Shown here piece after piece: positions 1 to 9,059 of a stretch of 64,000 nucleotides of DNA; position 1 is the first letter of the stretch; the number at the start of each line of letters is the position of its first letter. The notes under the pieces were generated by a model. The model worked only from the letters and a program-made list of their open reading frames with translations, ran no database searches and was not told where the DNA came from. This stretch comes from Ruegeria arenilitoris (GTDB taxonomy: Bacteria; Pseudomonadota; Alphaproteobacteria; Rhodobacterales; Rhodobacteraceae). The translations under genes were made by a program, and so were the position numbers. The DNA lies in the NCBI RefSeq assembly GCF_013031355.1, contig NZ_WPZO01000003.1, forward strand, positions 372,001 through 436,000. The letters run 5' to 3'.

Positions 1-1937
1 AGCCCTTTTTTGGCTTCTTCTTCCAGCTTGTTTTTCAAAGCGTCCTCGGCGCTTTCGCTGTCGGTCACCACGGTTCCCAGCTCATCACTGACCTTTTCCA
101 GAACCTTTTGCTTGGCGTCGTCTTCAATATCCTTGAGTTTCCCTTCGGCGGCGGCTTCGATCACCTTGCTCAGGTCTGGCTTGATAGACGGATCGCTCCA
201 CGGCCCGACAATCCGAACTGGCACCGCGAGCCCCTGACCGGAATTGGCACGCAGCGCAACAGGCGTGAACAGATAGTCAATCGTGCGCGCCCCAATGTTG
301 ACCTGCCCGGTTCCGTCCGCACGGAAATTATCCAGCGACATCAGCAGATCATTGTTGGTCAGAATACCCTGATCGATATTGAAACTGGCGGTCAGACTGT
401 TGAACACCGTCGTCCCGCCTGCGTCCTTGCCCCGCCCCATCAGGCGATCCAGATCAAAGCCCGATATGACGCCCTGCCCCACATTCAGGCCGCCCTTTCC
501 ACTGAGGGACCGCATGATCTGGTCCTCAGTCTGGCCGACACCCAGAAACTCGAAATCACCAGACCCCGAACCTGTTAAACGATCGACCCCTGCAAGCGTT
601 GACAGAGCTTGCTGCAGATCGATGCCTTGCGCATTCAGTTTACCGCCTACGGACAAGCCGTTTCTGTTATTGGCCACCACCTGCCCGGTCACCTGCCCCG
701 CAAACAAAGTGGCCGGGTTCATTTGCAAAACAGCCCGGGACCGGTCAAGGCTCAGCGCCAGATCGCTGGGCCCTAGAGTTATTTCAGGCACTGCGATGGA
801 AGAGGCCGTCAGGCGAATCTCTCCGTTTGCTAGTGCAAGGGCTGAGGCATCAATTGGATCGGTGGACCAACCACTGTCCGGCGCTGATGCAGATGCCGTA
901 CCGGAACCACCCCCGGCCGTTGCGGGCGCATCATTGTAGCGGGACAGGTCGATATCCCCGCCTTTCAGACGCGCCGTGATTTTGGGCGGGTCCGATATCT
1001 CGATATCTGCCTCTCCGGTGAATCGGTTGTGATCCAGTTGCGCCACCAAGTTGCGCAGCGACGCGCGGCCTTCTTTCGTATACGTCATATGCCCCGACAC
1101 GTCGGCCACTCGACCCAGCCCCAGCGGAACCCCGACACCCGCCTGACCAAAGGCGGCCAGCATCTTTTCCGTATCCTTGGTTTTGACTTCCAGATTGCCG
1201 TCCATCTCTCCGGCAAGGTTGACCCGACCATCAAATCCAAACTCGCCGCCCGGCGCGGTCAGCGCCAGTTCCAGCGGCGTGACAGCACCTGAGGCATAGG
1301 CGGGCAGGTCGGGTATCCTGAGGTCCACATTCACCTTGCCACCCGGAACGGCCATCCGTGCTTCCATTATCAATGGCGCGGCTGGATCGGGCCAGCTGGC
1401 AGACAAGTCGACGTTCGAAAAATCGAACTTTGTTGCGCCGTTTTCCGTATAGATCAGCCGCGCGTTGGTCAGTTCCAGCCGATCCAGTGTCACAACCCCC
1501 TGCGCCGAGGCTTCAGACGGCGCAGCGCTGCTGCCAGAGCTGGGCTGAGAACTTGCGGCGCTCATCTCCCAGTTTCCGCGCCCGTCCGACAGTTCCAGCC
1601 GCAGAGTCGGCTGATCCGCAAAGACGCGACGAATCCGAAAATCACCATTCCACAAACCGGCGGCATCAACCCCAACGGCCAAACTTTCGGCACTCAGCAT
1701 AGGCTCCGAGCTTGCCCAAGGGGCATTGCCAAAGGTGACCGGGCCGGTCTCCATCCCCAGCACAGGCCAGAAGGACAGGTTCACATCGCCCGTCAACTTC
1801 AGCTCACGACCGGTCTCGCTTTTGACCTGTTCGGCCAGAATCGCAGCCAGTTTGTCGCCCGGCATCAGCAACAACGCGCCGATGACAAGGCCGAAGGCGA
1901 CCACGAATAGGAAGAGTATGCGCAACAGCCACTTCAT
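1..1937 (-). CDS. AsmA family protein (partial, C-terminus outside window)
   Basis: The reading frame is open from an ATG to the window edge, about 645 codons. The N-terminus (MKWLLRILFLFVVAFG) is a single membrane anchor. It is followed by the AsmA-type stretch with KLTGDVNLSFWP and repeated beta-rich segments of 'L.LEL.NA' type, then a lysine/glutamate-rich region near the edge. AsmA-like proteins are large inner-membrane-anchored periplasmic proteins tied to outer-membrane biogenesis and lipid transport between membranes; that role is family knowledge, not visible here. It is divergent from rimO with under 100 bp between, so the two share a promoter region. The true C-terminus is not seen. 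Confidence 0.85.
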   Translation of the reverse strand, partial: MKWLLRILFLFVVAFGLVIGALLLMPGDKLAAILAEQVKSETGRELKLTGDVNLSFWPVLGMETGPVTFGNAPWASSEPMLSAESLAVGVDAAGLWNGDFRIRRVFADQPTLRLELSDGRGNWEMSAASSQPSSGSSAAPSEASAQGVVTLDRLELTNARLIYTENGATKFDFSNVDLSASWPDPAAPLIMEARMAVPGGKVNVDLRIPDLPAYASGAVTPLELALTAPGGEFGFDGRVNLAGEMDGNLEVKTKDTEKMLAAFGQAGVGVPLGLGRVADVSGHMTYTKEGRASLRNLVAQLDHNRFTGEADIEISDPPKITARLKGGDIDLSRYNDAPATAGGGSGTASASAPDSGWSTDPIDASALALANGEIRLTASSIAVPEITLGPSDLALSLDRSRAVLQMNPATLFAGQVTGQVVANNRNGLSVGGKLNAQGIDLQQALSTLAGVDRLTGSGSGDFEFLGVGQTEDQIMRSLSGKGGLNVGQGVISGFDLDRLMGRGKDAGGTTVFNSLTASFNIDQGILTNNDLLMSLDNFRADGTGQVNIGARTIDYLFTPVALRANSGQGLAVPVRIVGPWSDPSIKPDLSKVIEAAAEGKLKDIEDDAKQKVLEKVSDELGTVVTDSESAEDALKNKLEEEAKKG

Positions 1938-2033
1938 TTTTCTGCTCTCCGCTTATTGGGCATGCGTTGAAAAGATCATTCAAAGCCTAGCCGCCATTTG
2001 CAAGGGGAAGCGTTCCCCACTATATGCCGCGCC

Positions 2034-3422
2034 ATGAGCACGAACCCGCCAAACCTCCGCCCCGACCTGGCACCCTCTGCCCGGATCACCGACACGCCGC
2101 GCCCAAACCAGCCCACGATTGGTATGGTGTCGTTGGGCTGCCCGAAGGCGCTGGTCGATAGTGAGCGGATTCTGACCCGCCTGCGGGCCGAAGGATACGG
2201 TATTTCACCGGACTATTCCGGAGCCGATGCCGTGATTGTGAACACCTGCGGGTTCTTGGACAGCGCCAAGGCCGAGTCGCTGGATGCCATTGGCGAAGCT
2301 CTGGTGGAGAACGGCAAGGTCATCGTGACCGGCTGTCTGGGCGCAGAGCCGGATTACATCCGTGAACATCACCCGCGCATCATGGCGGTGACGGGGCCGC
2401 ATCAGTACGAACAGGTGCTGGATGCCGTCCATACGGCTGTCCCGCCCGATCCGGACCCCTTCGTGGACCTGCTGCCCGCGGCCAGTGTGCAACTGACCCC
2501 GCGCCACTACAGCTATCTCAAGATTTCCGAGGGCTGTAACCACAAGTGCAAGTTCTGCATCATTCCCGACATGCGGGGCAAGCTGGCCAGCCGCCCGGCC
2601 CATGCGGTTCTGCGCGAGGCCGAGAAACTGGTCGACAATGGCGTGCGCGAATTGCTGGTGATCTCGCAGGACACCTCGGCCTATGGGCTGGATCGCAAAT
2701 ACGATGTGAACCCATGGAAAGATCGCGAGGTGCGCAGTCACATCACCGACCTGGCGCGCGAGCTGGGGCAGCTCGATGCCTGGGTGCGCCTGCACTATGT
2801 CTACCCCTACCCGCATGTTCGTGAACTGATTCCGCTGATGGCAGATGCAGGCTGCAACGTGCTGCCCTATTTAGACATTCCCTTCCAACACGCCCACCCG
2901 GACGTTTTGAAACGCATGGCCCGCCCGGCCGCGGCCGCCAAGACGCTAGACGAGATTGCCGCATGGCGCGCGACCTGCCCCGACATTACCCTGCGGTCGA
3001 CCTTCATCGTCGGTTACCCCGGCGAGACCGAGGCCGAATTCCAGACATTGCTGGACTGGATGGATGAGGCACAGCTGGATCGGGTCGGCTGCTTCCAATA
3101 CGAAAACGTAGATGGCGCGCGGTCGAATGACCTGCCTGATCACGTCCCAGCCGAGGTCAAGCAAGAGCGCTGGGAACGGTTCATGGAAAAGGCGCAGGCG
3201 ATTTCCGAGGCCAAGCTGGCGGCGAAGGTCGGCCAGACCATCGACGTGATCGTGGACGAGATCGATGACGAGGCCGCCACCTGTCGCACCAAGGCGGATG
3301 CCCCCGAGATCGACGGCAACCTGTTCATCGACGAAAGCTATGAAACCCTCAAACCTGGCGACATCGTCTCGGTCGAGGTCGACGAGGCCGGCGAATACGA
3401 TCTGTGGGGCAAGCTGATCTGA
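2034..3422 (+). CDS. rimO: Ribosomal protein S12 (Asp) methylthiotransferase RimO
   Basis: Radical-SAM methylthiotransferase that modifies a conserved aspartate of ribosomal protein S12 (beta-methylthiolation). The 462-residue length is normal. The N-terminal MTTase domain has cluster cysteines C36, C72 and C101. The radical-SAM motif CxxxCxxC is at C168/C172/C175 ([11 protein letters not shown]). A TRAM domain closes the protein. I chose this ATG because an upstream TTG in frame adds 12 residues lacking family similarity. It is monocistronic in appearance, with a stem-loop just downstream. Confidence 0.97.
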   Translation: MSTNPPNLRPDLAPSARITDTPRPNQPTIGMVSLGCPKALVDSERILTRLRAEGYGISPDYSGADAVIVNTCGFLDSAKAESLDAIGEALVENGKVIVTGCLGAEPDYIREHHPRIMAVTGPHQYEQVLDAVHTAVPPDPDPFVDLLPAASVQLTPRHYSYLKISEGCNHKCKFCIIPDMRGKLASRPAHAVLREAEKLVDNGVRELLVISQDTSAYGLDRKYDVNPWKDREVRSHITDLARELGQLDAWVRLHYVYPYPHVRELIPLMADAGCNVLPYLDIPFQHAHPDVLKRMARPAAAAKTLDEIAAWRATCPDITLRSTFIVGYPGETEAEFQTLLDWMDEAQLDRVGCFQYENVDGARSNDLPDHVPAEVKQERWERFMEKAQAISEAKLAAKVGQTIDVIVDEIDDEAATCRTKADAPEIDGNLFIDESYETLKPGDIVSVEVDEAGEYDLWGKLI

Positions 3423-3436
3423 CCCTGTCACCCGGC

Positions 3437-3463
3437 CTCGGCAAAGCGTGAGCCGAGTTTATT
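3437..3463 (+). terminator. Probable terminator of rimO
   Basis: A 6-bp perfect stem CTCGGC/GCCGAG with a 9-nt loop is followed by TTTATT, 15 bp after the rimO stop. The stem is short, so the call is moderate. Confidence 0.45.
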
Positions 3464-3526
3464 GGCCTTTTCTGCACGATTCGTGGATCATGACAGGACA
3501 TTCCGCCTTGTGTGAAGGAGGGTTCA

Positions 3527-3913
3527 ATGTCCTGTCTGCGCCCCTTTGGCCTGAAATGTATCGCGGTAATTCTGGCGACCCAGCTTTATACTGTACCCGC
3601 AATTGCTGAAAGCATCAGCTCGGGCGGTTTCATAGTCATCGGCTCCAAACAGCTAAGCCTTCATCTTCGCAGCACGCACCATGTGCACAGGTACTATGGC
3701 GCGCCCAAAGCTTACTACCCCAAGGCTAAGGTTTATCATCACAAGCCCAAACCCAAGGTCCACTATCAAACGACCAAGCCCAGGGTGTATTACGTGAAGC
3801 CGAAAAAACGGCACCACCGTCCGGCGCGCGGTTTCCCCAATAGGCACGCCTCGCCTTACCACATACCGCAAAACTACGGCATTCAGCGCCGGGGTTATCA
3901 CTTTGGCTGGTAG
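3527..3913 (+). CDS. Small secreted Lys/His/Tyr/Pro-rich protein, unknown
   Basis: 128 residues. A hydrophobic N-terminus ending in VPAIAES looks like a Sec signal peptide. The mature part carries imperfect repeats of the form YxPKAK / HHKPKPK / KPRVYY, so it is strongly basic and rich in Tyr, His, Pro and Lys. An AAGGAGG ribosome site lies 5 nt before this ATG, which decides against the GTG 15 nt upstream (that GTG overlaps the ribosome site). I do not recognise a domain. A periplasmic or surface protein is the most that can be inferred. Confidence 0.7.
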   Translation: MSCLRPFGLKCIAVILATQLYTVPAIAESISSGGFIVIGSKQLSLHLRSTHHVHRYYGAPKAYYPKAKVYHHKPKPKVHYQTTKPRVYYVKPKKRHHRPARGFPNRHASPYHIPQNYGIQRRGYHFGW

Positions 3914-3929
3914 GAAAACTGTCGTTTCT

Positions 3930-4286
3930 TCAGAACAGGCTGATAAGCCCGACAATCCAAGCCACCCCAGTGGCCACGGCTGTCAACGCGACGGCCGCGC
4001 TGGCTGCATCCTTGGCCTGACCGGCCAGTTCACTACGGTTGGTTGAGGTGTGATCAACGGCACGCTCTATCGCGGTGTTGAACAATTCGGCTACCAGAAC
4101 AAGCAGTCCCAAAACCAGAATCAACGCGCGTATTCCATCGCCCAACGGCAGCCAAAGCGCCAAAGCTGCGGATATCAGGTTCGCCCAAACCCATGTCCGG
4201 AACGAGTATTCCGCGTGCCATGTGGCGACGACGCCCTGCCAACTCCAGCGGGTGCGGTCCTTGAGACGGGTAAAAAAGGTTCTCAT
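3930..4286 (-). CDS. dgkA: Diacylglycerol kinase (prokaryotic type)
   Basis: Integral membrane kinase that phosphorylates diacylglycerol to phosphatidate, recycling the lipid by-product of envelope glucan or phosphoglycerol transfer. The 118-residue length is typical. It has three membrane segments and the family signature around E67 and E74 (VAELFNTAIERAVD), followed by AKDAASAAV. It faces the preceding small secreted protein gene tail to tail. Confidence 0.95.
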   Translation of the reverse strand: MRTFFTRLKDRTRWSWQGVVATWHAEYSFRTWVWANLISAALALWLPLGDGIRALILVLGLLVLVAELFNTAIERAVDHTSTNRSELAGQAKDAASAAVALTAVATGVAWIVGLISLF

Positions 4287-4340
4287 CTGCCCTCGACTGT
4301 TTGGCTGAAACTGAAACCGGAATCGTGCCCTGCAGACAAG

Positions 4341-4361
4341 AAAAAACCGCCCCGCAGGCGG
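4341..4361 (-). terminator. Rho-independent terminator of the 62-residue lipoprotein gene
   Basis: Read on the minus strand, CCGCC-TGCGG-GGCGG is followed by six T. It lies about 55 bp after the lipoprotein stop. Confidence 0.7.
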
Positions 4362-4415
4362 CTGTGTCGGTGATATTTGTGCGGGCGGCTCAGGTAAAAG
4401 CCGCCCGCGGAATTC

Positions 4416-4604
4416 TTATTGTGCGACCGGATTACAGACGGTCTGACCAGCTTCGGTCGTGGCCAACTCGGTACCCGCCGGGCAGCTCGGTGTGCCGTAC
4501 TTGTCGTACTCAGGCGTGATGTAAACCGGGGCCGGCTCTTCCTGTTGCGAGCAAGCAGCCAAAACAAGGGCAAATGCACCAACGGCAGCAAATTTAAGTT
4601 TCAT
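4416..4604 (-). CDS. Small lipoprotein, unknown
   Basis: 62 residues from the second of two in-frame ATGs. AGAGGA lies 9 nt before this ATG but directly abuts the first, so the shorter form is preferred. The signal peptide ends in a lipobox LAAC at C18, followed by an acidic SQQEEPAPVY linker and a C-terminal segment with two cysteines (PSCPAGTE, TVCNP) that could form one disulfide. Lgt is encoded elsewhere in this window. No function is recognised. Confidence 0.75.
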   Translation of the reverse strand: MKLKFAAVGAFALVLAACSQQEEPAPVYITPEYDKYGTPSCPAGTELATTEAGQTVCNPVAQ

Positions 4605-4833
4605 GTCCGTCATTCCTCTATTAATTTCCTGATATTGCCCAAGAATTCGGGGCCGAGCACAGAATAGGGCCTTGATTGTATTTTTGCAACGAATTCAATC
4701 ACGCGCTTGTGATTAAAGGCGGAACCACGCTCGTAACCCCCTCAGAAACAGCGGATTTATGAGCAATTGCTACCGTTTTCCACGTATCGTTCTACACTGT
4801 TGAGGTGACACCAGCCAACGACGGAGTAGCCCC

Positions 4834-5076
4834 ATGTCAGACAGCCCCACCATCGCGCAAAAAGGCCCCTTCCCGGTCGAGGTCACCGAAGGGAAAAGCT
4901 ATTTCTGGTGTGCATGTGGCCAATCCAAACGGCAACCGTTTTGCGACGGATCGCACAAGGGCACCGGGTTTGAGCCGGTCAAATACACCGCGGACAGCAG
5001 CAAGAAAGTCTTTTTCTGTGGGTGCAAACACAGCACGAATCCGCCGCTGTGTGACGGGACTCACTCCAAGGTCTGA
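4834..5076 (+). CDS. CDGSH iron-sulfur domain protein (two motifs)
   Basis: 80 residues with two tandem CDGSH-type clusters: CACGQSKRQPFCDGSH and CGCKHSTNPPLCDGTH. Each supplies the 3Cys-1His ligands of a [2Fe-2S] cluster, so the monomer probably holds two clusters, as in the mitoNEET-related type 3 proteins. No membrane anchor is present. The cellular role in bacteria is poorly defined. It stands alone, convergent with the DUF6455 cluster immediately downstream. Confidence 0.93.
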   Translation: MSDSPTIAQKGPFPVEVTEGKSYFWCACGQSKRQPFCDGSHKGTGFEPVKYTADSSKKVFFCGCKHSTNPPLCDGTHSKV

Positions 5077-5337
5077 TTAGGACTTCAACCCGTTTAATAG
5101 ATCGGCATTGGCGCAAAAATCCGGGGCCGCGCGGGCCTCGGACTGTTGTTCCGACAACCAGATTGCGCATTGGCCACTGCAATTCGAAGCCCGGCAGCGA
5201 GTCACCAACTCAGCATATCGATCAGGTGACAGTCGACCTTCGGCCATTGCTTCGGTCAGCGAGATGTTCATGCACCTCGCCACAGATCGGGTGAGCCAAA
5301 AGTGTTTCTCGACATCTCCCAGAGCAACCCGTTTCAT
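5077..5337 (-). CDS. DUF6455 family protein, copy 3 of 3
   Basis: 86 residues with the family pattern of a helical N-terminus, then CRASNCSGQC, WL, and APDFCANADLL near the end, giving four conserved cysteines. This looks like a small metal- or disulfide-stabilised fold; no biochemical function is known to me. The start overlaps the stop of the next paralogue upstream by 4 bp, so translation is probably coupled. Confidence 0.85.
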   Translation of the reverse strand: MKRVALGDVEKHFWLTRSVARCMNISLTEAMAEGRLSPDRYAELVTRCRASNCSGQCAIWLSEQQSEARAAPDFCANADLLNGLKS

Positions 5338-5606
5338 GCGTTTTCCTGCTCTAGCGTTGTTTTCAGCGCCGCAAACCGTTGCCGGTTGCTGCAGGTATGC
5401 GGAGCACCGACCACGGTTTCATGTTGATCCAGCCAGTCGGGACACCGGTTGGCCCAACTGCAGCCCCGGCAGTATTGGATCATCTCTGCCCAGTCCTGCT
5501 GGGTCAGGTGCCCTTTCTGATGCGCCTCGACCATGTCCGTTCCCGTCACCTGCCCCATATGCAGGACAAGACGCAAATGGGTCATGATCTCTCCGAGATG
5601 CGGCAT
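5334..5606 (-). CDS. DUF6455 family protein, copy 2 of 3
   Basis: 90 residues with the same architecture as its neighbours: YCRGCSWANRC, then WLDQH and APHTCSNRQRF. It begins with MPHLGEIMTHLRLV, which aligns with the N-terminal helix of copy 1. It sits 15 bp after copy 1 and overlaps copy 3 by 4 bp, so the three probably form one transcript. Confidence 0.85.
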   Translation of the reverse strand: MPHLGEIMTHLRLVLHMGQVTGTDMVEAHQKGHLTQQDWAEMIQYCRGCSWANRCPDWLDQHETVVGAPHTCSNRQRFAALKTTLEQENA

Positions 5607-5621
5607 CGGACTCTCCTGTCG

Positions 5622-5873
5622 TTAGGGGGCGAGCCTGCCAAGCAGTTCCTGATTGCGGCAATATTCCGGTGTTCTGGATACCAAGGTGGGTTGATCCAGA
5701 AAACGCAGGCAATGGCCGGGATTCGGGCAGTCCGTGCAGTTCAGCACAGCGTCGGACAACTGGTCGATCGACACGTCACCGCCGATCGCTGCTTCTTGCA
5801 AATCCACCCCCAGTTTGGAGGCCATCCGGTCCACCAGACCGGCATGGAGTTTCAGAACTTCACGGTTGGGCAT
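5622..5873 (-). CDS. DUF6455 family protein, copy 1 of 3
   Basis: 83 residues, first gene of the cluster. It has the cysteine pattern CTDCPNPGHC, then LRFLDQP and TPEYCRNQELL. The N-terminus (RMASKLGVDL) matches the 'M...LGVDL' opening typical of the family. Sequence divergence between the copies is high outside the cysteine core, so the duplication is old or the copies are specialised. Confidence 0.85.
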   Translation of the reverse strand: MPNREVLKLHAGLVDRMASKLGVDLQEAAIGGDVSIDQLSDAVLNCTDCPNPGHCLRFLDQPTLVSRTPEYCRNQELLGRLAP

Positions 5874-5939
5874 CGAAGATCCTTTCTGTCGCGTCCAGAA
5901 CAGAATATCTCAACACCCCAAATGGGCCTTTGACTCAGG

Positions 5940-6308
5940 TCAAGGCCCCATTCCAATATGATCCAGATAGGCCCGCGTGGCGTCCTGCACCCGGCGGAAA
6001 CGATCCCCGCCCAGCTTTTTTCCGCCGTACCAGCGGGTGACGATCACCACATGACTTTCCATCCCGGCGCGTTCCAGCATACGCAGGATCACCATGCCCG
6101 CACCGCTTTCGCCGTCATCCGCCTTGAGCGCTCCCGTGGGCAAAACTGCTGCCCAGGTGTTGTGCGTTGCCTTGGCATAAGCCTTGTCCGACTTGAGGTC
6201 CTGCAGAACCGCATCGACATCGGCGCGCGTGCTGACGGTCGCACCCGAAACGGCATATTTCGACCCGCGGTCTGTCAGGATCACCCCCAGCCGTATCAAA
6301 GATGTCAT
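5940..6308 (-). CDS. YigZ/IMPACT-type UPF0029 protein, single-domain
   Basis: 122 residues carrying only the IMPACT N-terminal-like fold: THNTWA, DDGESGAG and VTRWYGGKKLGGDRFR are its hallmark motifs. Most YigZ homologues are about 200 residues with a second ferredoxin-like domain; that domain is absent here. The start overlaps the stop of the M48 peptidase gene by 4 bp. A role in translation control or binding of a phosphorylated ligand is family speculation. Confidence 0.88.
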   Translation of the reverse strand: MTSLIRLGVILTDRGSKYAVSGATVSTRADVDAVLQDLKSDKAYAKATHNTWAAVLPTGALKADDGESGAGMVILRMLERAGMESHVVIVTRWYGGKKLGGDRFRRVQDATRAYLDHIGMGP

Positions 6309-7012
6309 TGCGATAGCCCCAGTTGCCTTGCTGTCTCCAAAACGATCTGAACCCGCTCTGCGTTTGGGGGATGCGTGCTCAGAAACTTATCGGCCGGATC
6401 GGGAAGACGGTCGAAATACTTTGCGCCGATCAGCGGGTTGTACCCCGCATTATAAGTGATGATGGTGCCCAACTGATCTGCTTCCAGCTCAAATCTCTTC
6501 ACGTTGACCTGCACCCCAACTTCGGCCCCAAGTTTCTGAGTACGTTCGAGGTCTTTCCCGTTTTCGCCGTGCAGCTTGCCCAGATCGTTGAAGATCGCCG
6601 CGCTTTCCTGCGCATTTTTGGATTGCCGGTCGATATGCCCCAAAACATGATGCGCCGCTTCATGCCCCATCACAAAGGCCAGTTCATCGGCGTTTTGCGC
6701 CGATTGGATCATCGACCGGGTAAAGATGATCACCGGCTGATCATTGTCATCCAGCGTCTGAAACGCGTTGGCCTGAGCACGTGGGTTCAAATCGACAAGA
6801 ACCGTGAAATCGCAATTGTCGACTCGAGCCTGTCGCAAACACTCTGCTCGGGCCTCTTTGCTCACCGCGCTGTTAACCTCGCGAAAGACTGCGGCGCTGG
6901 CGGATTCGGCAGACGTGAACCCACGCCATTCCGAGGCAGGAGCCACGCGCAGTCTGTCCGTCGCGCATGCCGACAACAGCAGGGAAACAAAAAGAAAAAA
7001 GAAAGAGCGCAT
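6305..7012 (-). CDS. M48 family metallopeptidase, lipoprotein
   Basis: 235 residues from the ATG that gives a clean lipoprotein signal (MRSFFFLFVSLLLSAC, lipidated C16); longer frames upstream are not credible. The zinc motif HEAAH sits in VMGHEAAHHVLGH, and the third ligand is expected in FELEADQLG. It resembles LoiP/BepA-type periplasmic Zn proteases that act on outer-membrane proteins; exact substrates are unknown. It is coupled to the YigZ-like gene. Confidence 0.92.
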   Translation of the reverse strand: MRSFFFLFVSLLLSACATDRLRVAPASEWRGFTSAESASAAVFREVNSAVSKEARAECLRQARVDNCDFTVLVDLNPRAQANAFQTLDDNDQPVIIFTRSMIQSAQNADELAFVMGHEAAHHVLGHIDRQSKNAQESAAIFNDLGKLHGENGKDLERTQKLGAEVGVQVNVKRFELEADQLGTIITYNAGYNPLIGAKYFDRLPDPADKFLSTHPPNAERVQIVLETARQLGLSQ

Positions 7013-7133
7013 CAAGTGTCCTCTGAGCCGGTCAGGCGTTGATCTCAGCATAGCCGCAGCAATCAGGTTGTACCATTGCGGTCTGGGTTGGAAACGGGTT
7101 GCATTGCAGTTCCTTGCCCTGCACTCTCGCCAC

Positions 7134-7382
7134 ATGTTTTCGATTGAGCATGAATTCGACTCGACAGTCATTACTCTGGTGGACGAAGGCGAAAAGCCTT
7201 TGCAAGAGGATGTCGTCATCAACAGCTTCGCCGAATGTGTGACGCTTGAGCAATTGGACCCCCGGACGGACCAAATTCAAAAGATAACCCTGTCGCCCGA
7301 ACAGGTGCGCGATCTGGCCGCCGCGCTGGACCTGCCCGAGGGCGTGTATCAGATCCACGAAAGACCGGATCAGGGCGCATAG
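7134..7382 (+). CDS. Conserved hypothetical protein, 82 residues
   Basis: The product starts MFSIEHEFDSTVITLVDEG and is acidic, with no signal or membrane segment. The middle (NSFAECVTLEQLDPRTDQIQ) and the C-terminal helix (SPEQVRDLAAALDLPEGVY) look like a small alpha/beta domain. The frame is open much further upstream but crosses the peptidase gene on the other strand, so the first ATG after that gene's promoter is taken. It overlaps the DUF167 gene tail to tail by 13 bp. I do not recognise a family. Confidence 0.6.
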   Translation: MFSIEHEFDSTVITLVDEGEKPLQEDVVINSFAECVTLEQLDPRTDQIQKITLSPEQVRDLAAALDLPEGVYQIHERPDQGA

Positions 7383-7645
7383 ACAAACAGCTTGTCGCGT
7401 GCGGTCTGCCCCTGTTTCAGGGTCAATTCGGACGGGGCCACGCCCATGGCCGTGGCCAGTATTCGTCGCACCGCGTCATTTGCTTTGCCGTTCTCGGGCG
7501 GGGCAGTCACGGTTATGCGGATTGCGCCCTTATCCACCACAATACTGTCTTTCGCCGCTTTGGGCGTCACCCGGACCGGAATCGCCGTGCCGGGTGTGGC
7601 ATAGGCGCTTAAGTCCGGCACATCGCGCAGTTTTGGTTTCGCCAT
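7370..7645 (-). CDS. DUF167 (YggU-like) protein
   Basis: 91 residues with the DUF167 core: IPVRVTPKAAKDSI, ITVTAPPENGKANDAVRRILA and LTLKQGQTARDKLFVY. AGAGGAAA lies 5 nt before this ATG; the longer frame upstream crosses into the neighbouring promoter region. Function is unknown for the family. Confidence 0.9.
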   Translation of the reverse strand: MAKPKLRDVPDLSAYATPGTAIPVRVTPKAAKDSIVVDKGAIRITVTAPPENGKANDAVRRILATAMGVAPSELTLKQGQTARDKLFVYAP

Positions 7646-7782
7646 CTTTTTCCTCTTGCTCGCAAACACTCTTGCACGAGCGTTCGGGGAATGAAATTGA
7701 TCCCGCATCTCCAGCTGTTTGCACTTGAAACGCGCCAGAGGCTCAACCAGATACAGACTGCCCATGTAAAGGAAGTTAACAT

Positions 7783-8361
7783 ATGTCCTTGAAGAACCCG
7801 GCCGCCTTGGAATTTCTGCAATCGCGCCGGTCGCGCCCCGCGAAAACTTTGGTCGCTCCGGCTCCGACACGCGAAGAGCTGCTGCCCCTGCTGACCGCCG
7901 CCGCCCGCAGCCCGGATCACGGCAAGTTGGAACCGTGGCGTTTTATTGTTCTCGAGAAGGGCGCAATGGACCGCCTGTCGGCGCTGACGCAAGACTGTGG
8001 CACGCGGCTGGGCAAAGCTCCCGAGGACATCGCAAAGGCCCGCAGCCAGTTCGACATGGGCCATCTGGCCGTGGCGGTGATCGAGGTTCAGAAGCCGTCG
8101 GAAAAAGTCCCGGCCATCGAACAAACCTATTCCGCCGGAGCCGTGTGTCTGGCGCTTCTGAACGCCGCGCTGGCGGCCGGTTGGGGCGCGAACTGGCTGT
8201 CCGGCTGGCAGGTTCATGACGCCGCGTTCTGTCAGCAGGCCTTTGGACTTCAGGACAACGAACGCGTCGCCGGCCTGATCCATATCGCCACCGAGGGCAG
8301 CACCCCACCCGAACGTCCCCGCCCCGATATGGCAGCAATCACCGAATGGGTTACCGAATGA
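7783..8361 (+). CDS. Nitroreductase family protein (YdjA-like)
   Basis: 192 residues with the FMN-binding nitroreductase pattern: RRSRPAKTL near the N-terminus, AAARSPDHGKLEPWRF, and SAGAVCLALLNAALAAGWGANW. The length and single-block layout resemble the minimal YdjA group, which reduces nitro- or quinone-type substrates with NAD(P)H as a homodimer. The natural substrate is unknown. The stop overlaps the ATG of the EI24 gene by 4 bp. Confidence 0.9.
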   Translation: MSLKNPAALEFLQSRRSRPAKTLVAPAPTREELLPLLTAAARSPDHGKLEPWRFIVLEKGAMDRLSALTQDCGTRLGKAPEDIAKARSQFDMGHLAVAVIEVQKPSEKVPAIEQTYSAGAVCLALLNAALAAGWGANWLSGWQVHDAAFCQQAFGLQDNERVAGLIHIATEGSTPPERPRPDMAAITEWVTE

Positions 8362-9056
8362 TGATCCTCAACGCGTTCTTTGCAGCGCTTGGCCAGATCG
8401 GAGACCCAAAGTTCCGCGCAGTCTTGCTGCGCGGAGTAGGTCTGACGATTGCCCTGCTGGTTGCCGCTTGCGCCGGTGCAATCTGGTTGATCAACTGGCT
8501 GTCGGGCGACGAGATTTCGCTGCCCTGGATCGGTGCCGTGCCGTGGCTGAACGACGTGTTGAACTATTCCGGCATCTTCGTGGTGCTGATCCTGCCGGTG
8601 TTCCTGATGATGCCGGTCGCCTCGGCCATCATCTCGATGTTTCTGGAAGAGGTCGCTCAGGCGGTCGAGGACAAGCACTATCCCAAATTGCCCGCCGTAC
8701 CCGGCATCCCGTTCAGCGAAGGGATGCGCGACACGGCGGAGTTCATGAGTGTGTTGATCGTCGCCAACCTGCTGGCACTGATCCTCTATGCGATTTTCAC
8801 GCCACTGGCGCCCTTCATTTTCTGGGGAATGAACGGGTTCCTGCTGGGCCGAGAGTATTTCACGCTGGCCGCTATGCGCCGCATCGGGCGGGACGGCGCG
8901 CGCAAACTACGCGCCAAGCACACGCCCACAATTTGGCTGGCGGGTACCCTGATGGCCATCCCGCTGTCGGTTCCGCTGGTGAACCTAGTGATCCCGATCC
9001 TCGGGGCTGCCACCTTTACCCATATCTATCACAAGCTGTCAGGGCCTACGCCCTGA
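8358..9056 (+). CDS. EI24/CysZ-like membrane protein
   Basis: 232 residues. Four hydrophobic segments and the conserved EI24 features are visible: LPVFLMMPVASAIISMFLEE and a C-terminal GREYFTLAAMRR followed by HTPTIWLAG. EI24-domain proteins include the sulfate transporter CysZ, but membership alone does not establish sulfate transport. The ATG overlapping the nitroreductase stop is preferred over the one 12 nt earlier. Confidence 0.85.
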   Translation: MMILNAFFAALGQIGDPKFRAVLLRGVGLTIALLVAACAGAIWLINWLSGDEISLPWIGAVPWLNDVLNYSGIFVVLILPVFLMMPVASAIISMFLEEVAQAVEDKHYPKLPAVPGIPFSEGMRDTAEFMSVLIVANLLALILYAIFTPLAPFIFWGMNGFLLGREYFTLAAMRRIGRDGARKLRAKHTPTIWLAGTLMAIPLSVPLVNLVIPILGAATFTHIYHKLSGPTP

Positions 9057-9059
9057 CGC

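Noticed and set aside
2205..2816. Long minus-strand frame inside rimO
   Set aside because: Antisense shadow of a well-conserved gene; codon pattern is that of the complement.
6305..7222. Longer start for the M48 peptidase (about 70 extra residues)
   Set aside because: The extra residues have no signal or family similarity and run across the promoter of the 7134 gene; the lipoprotein start is clean.
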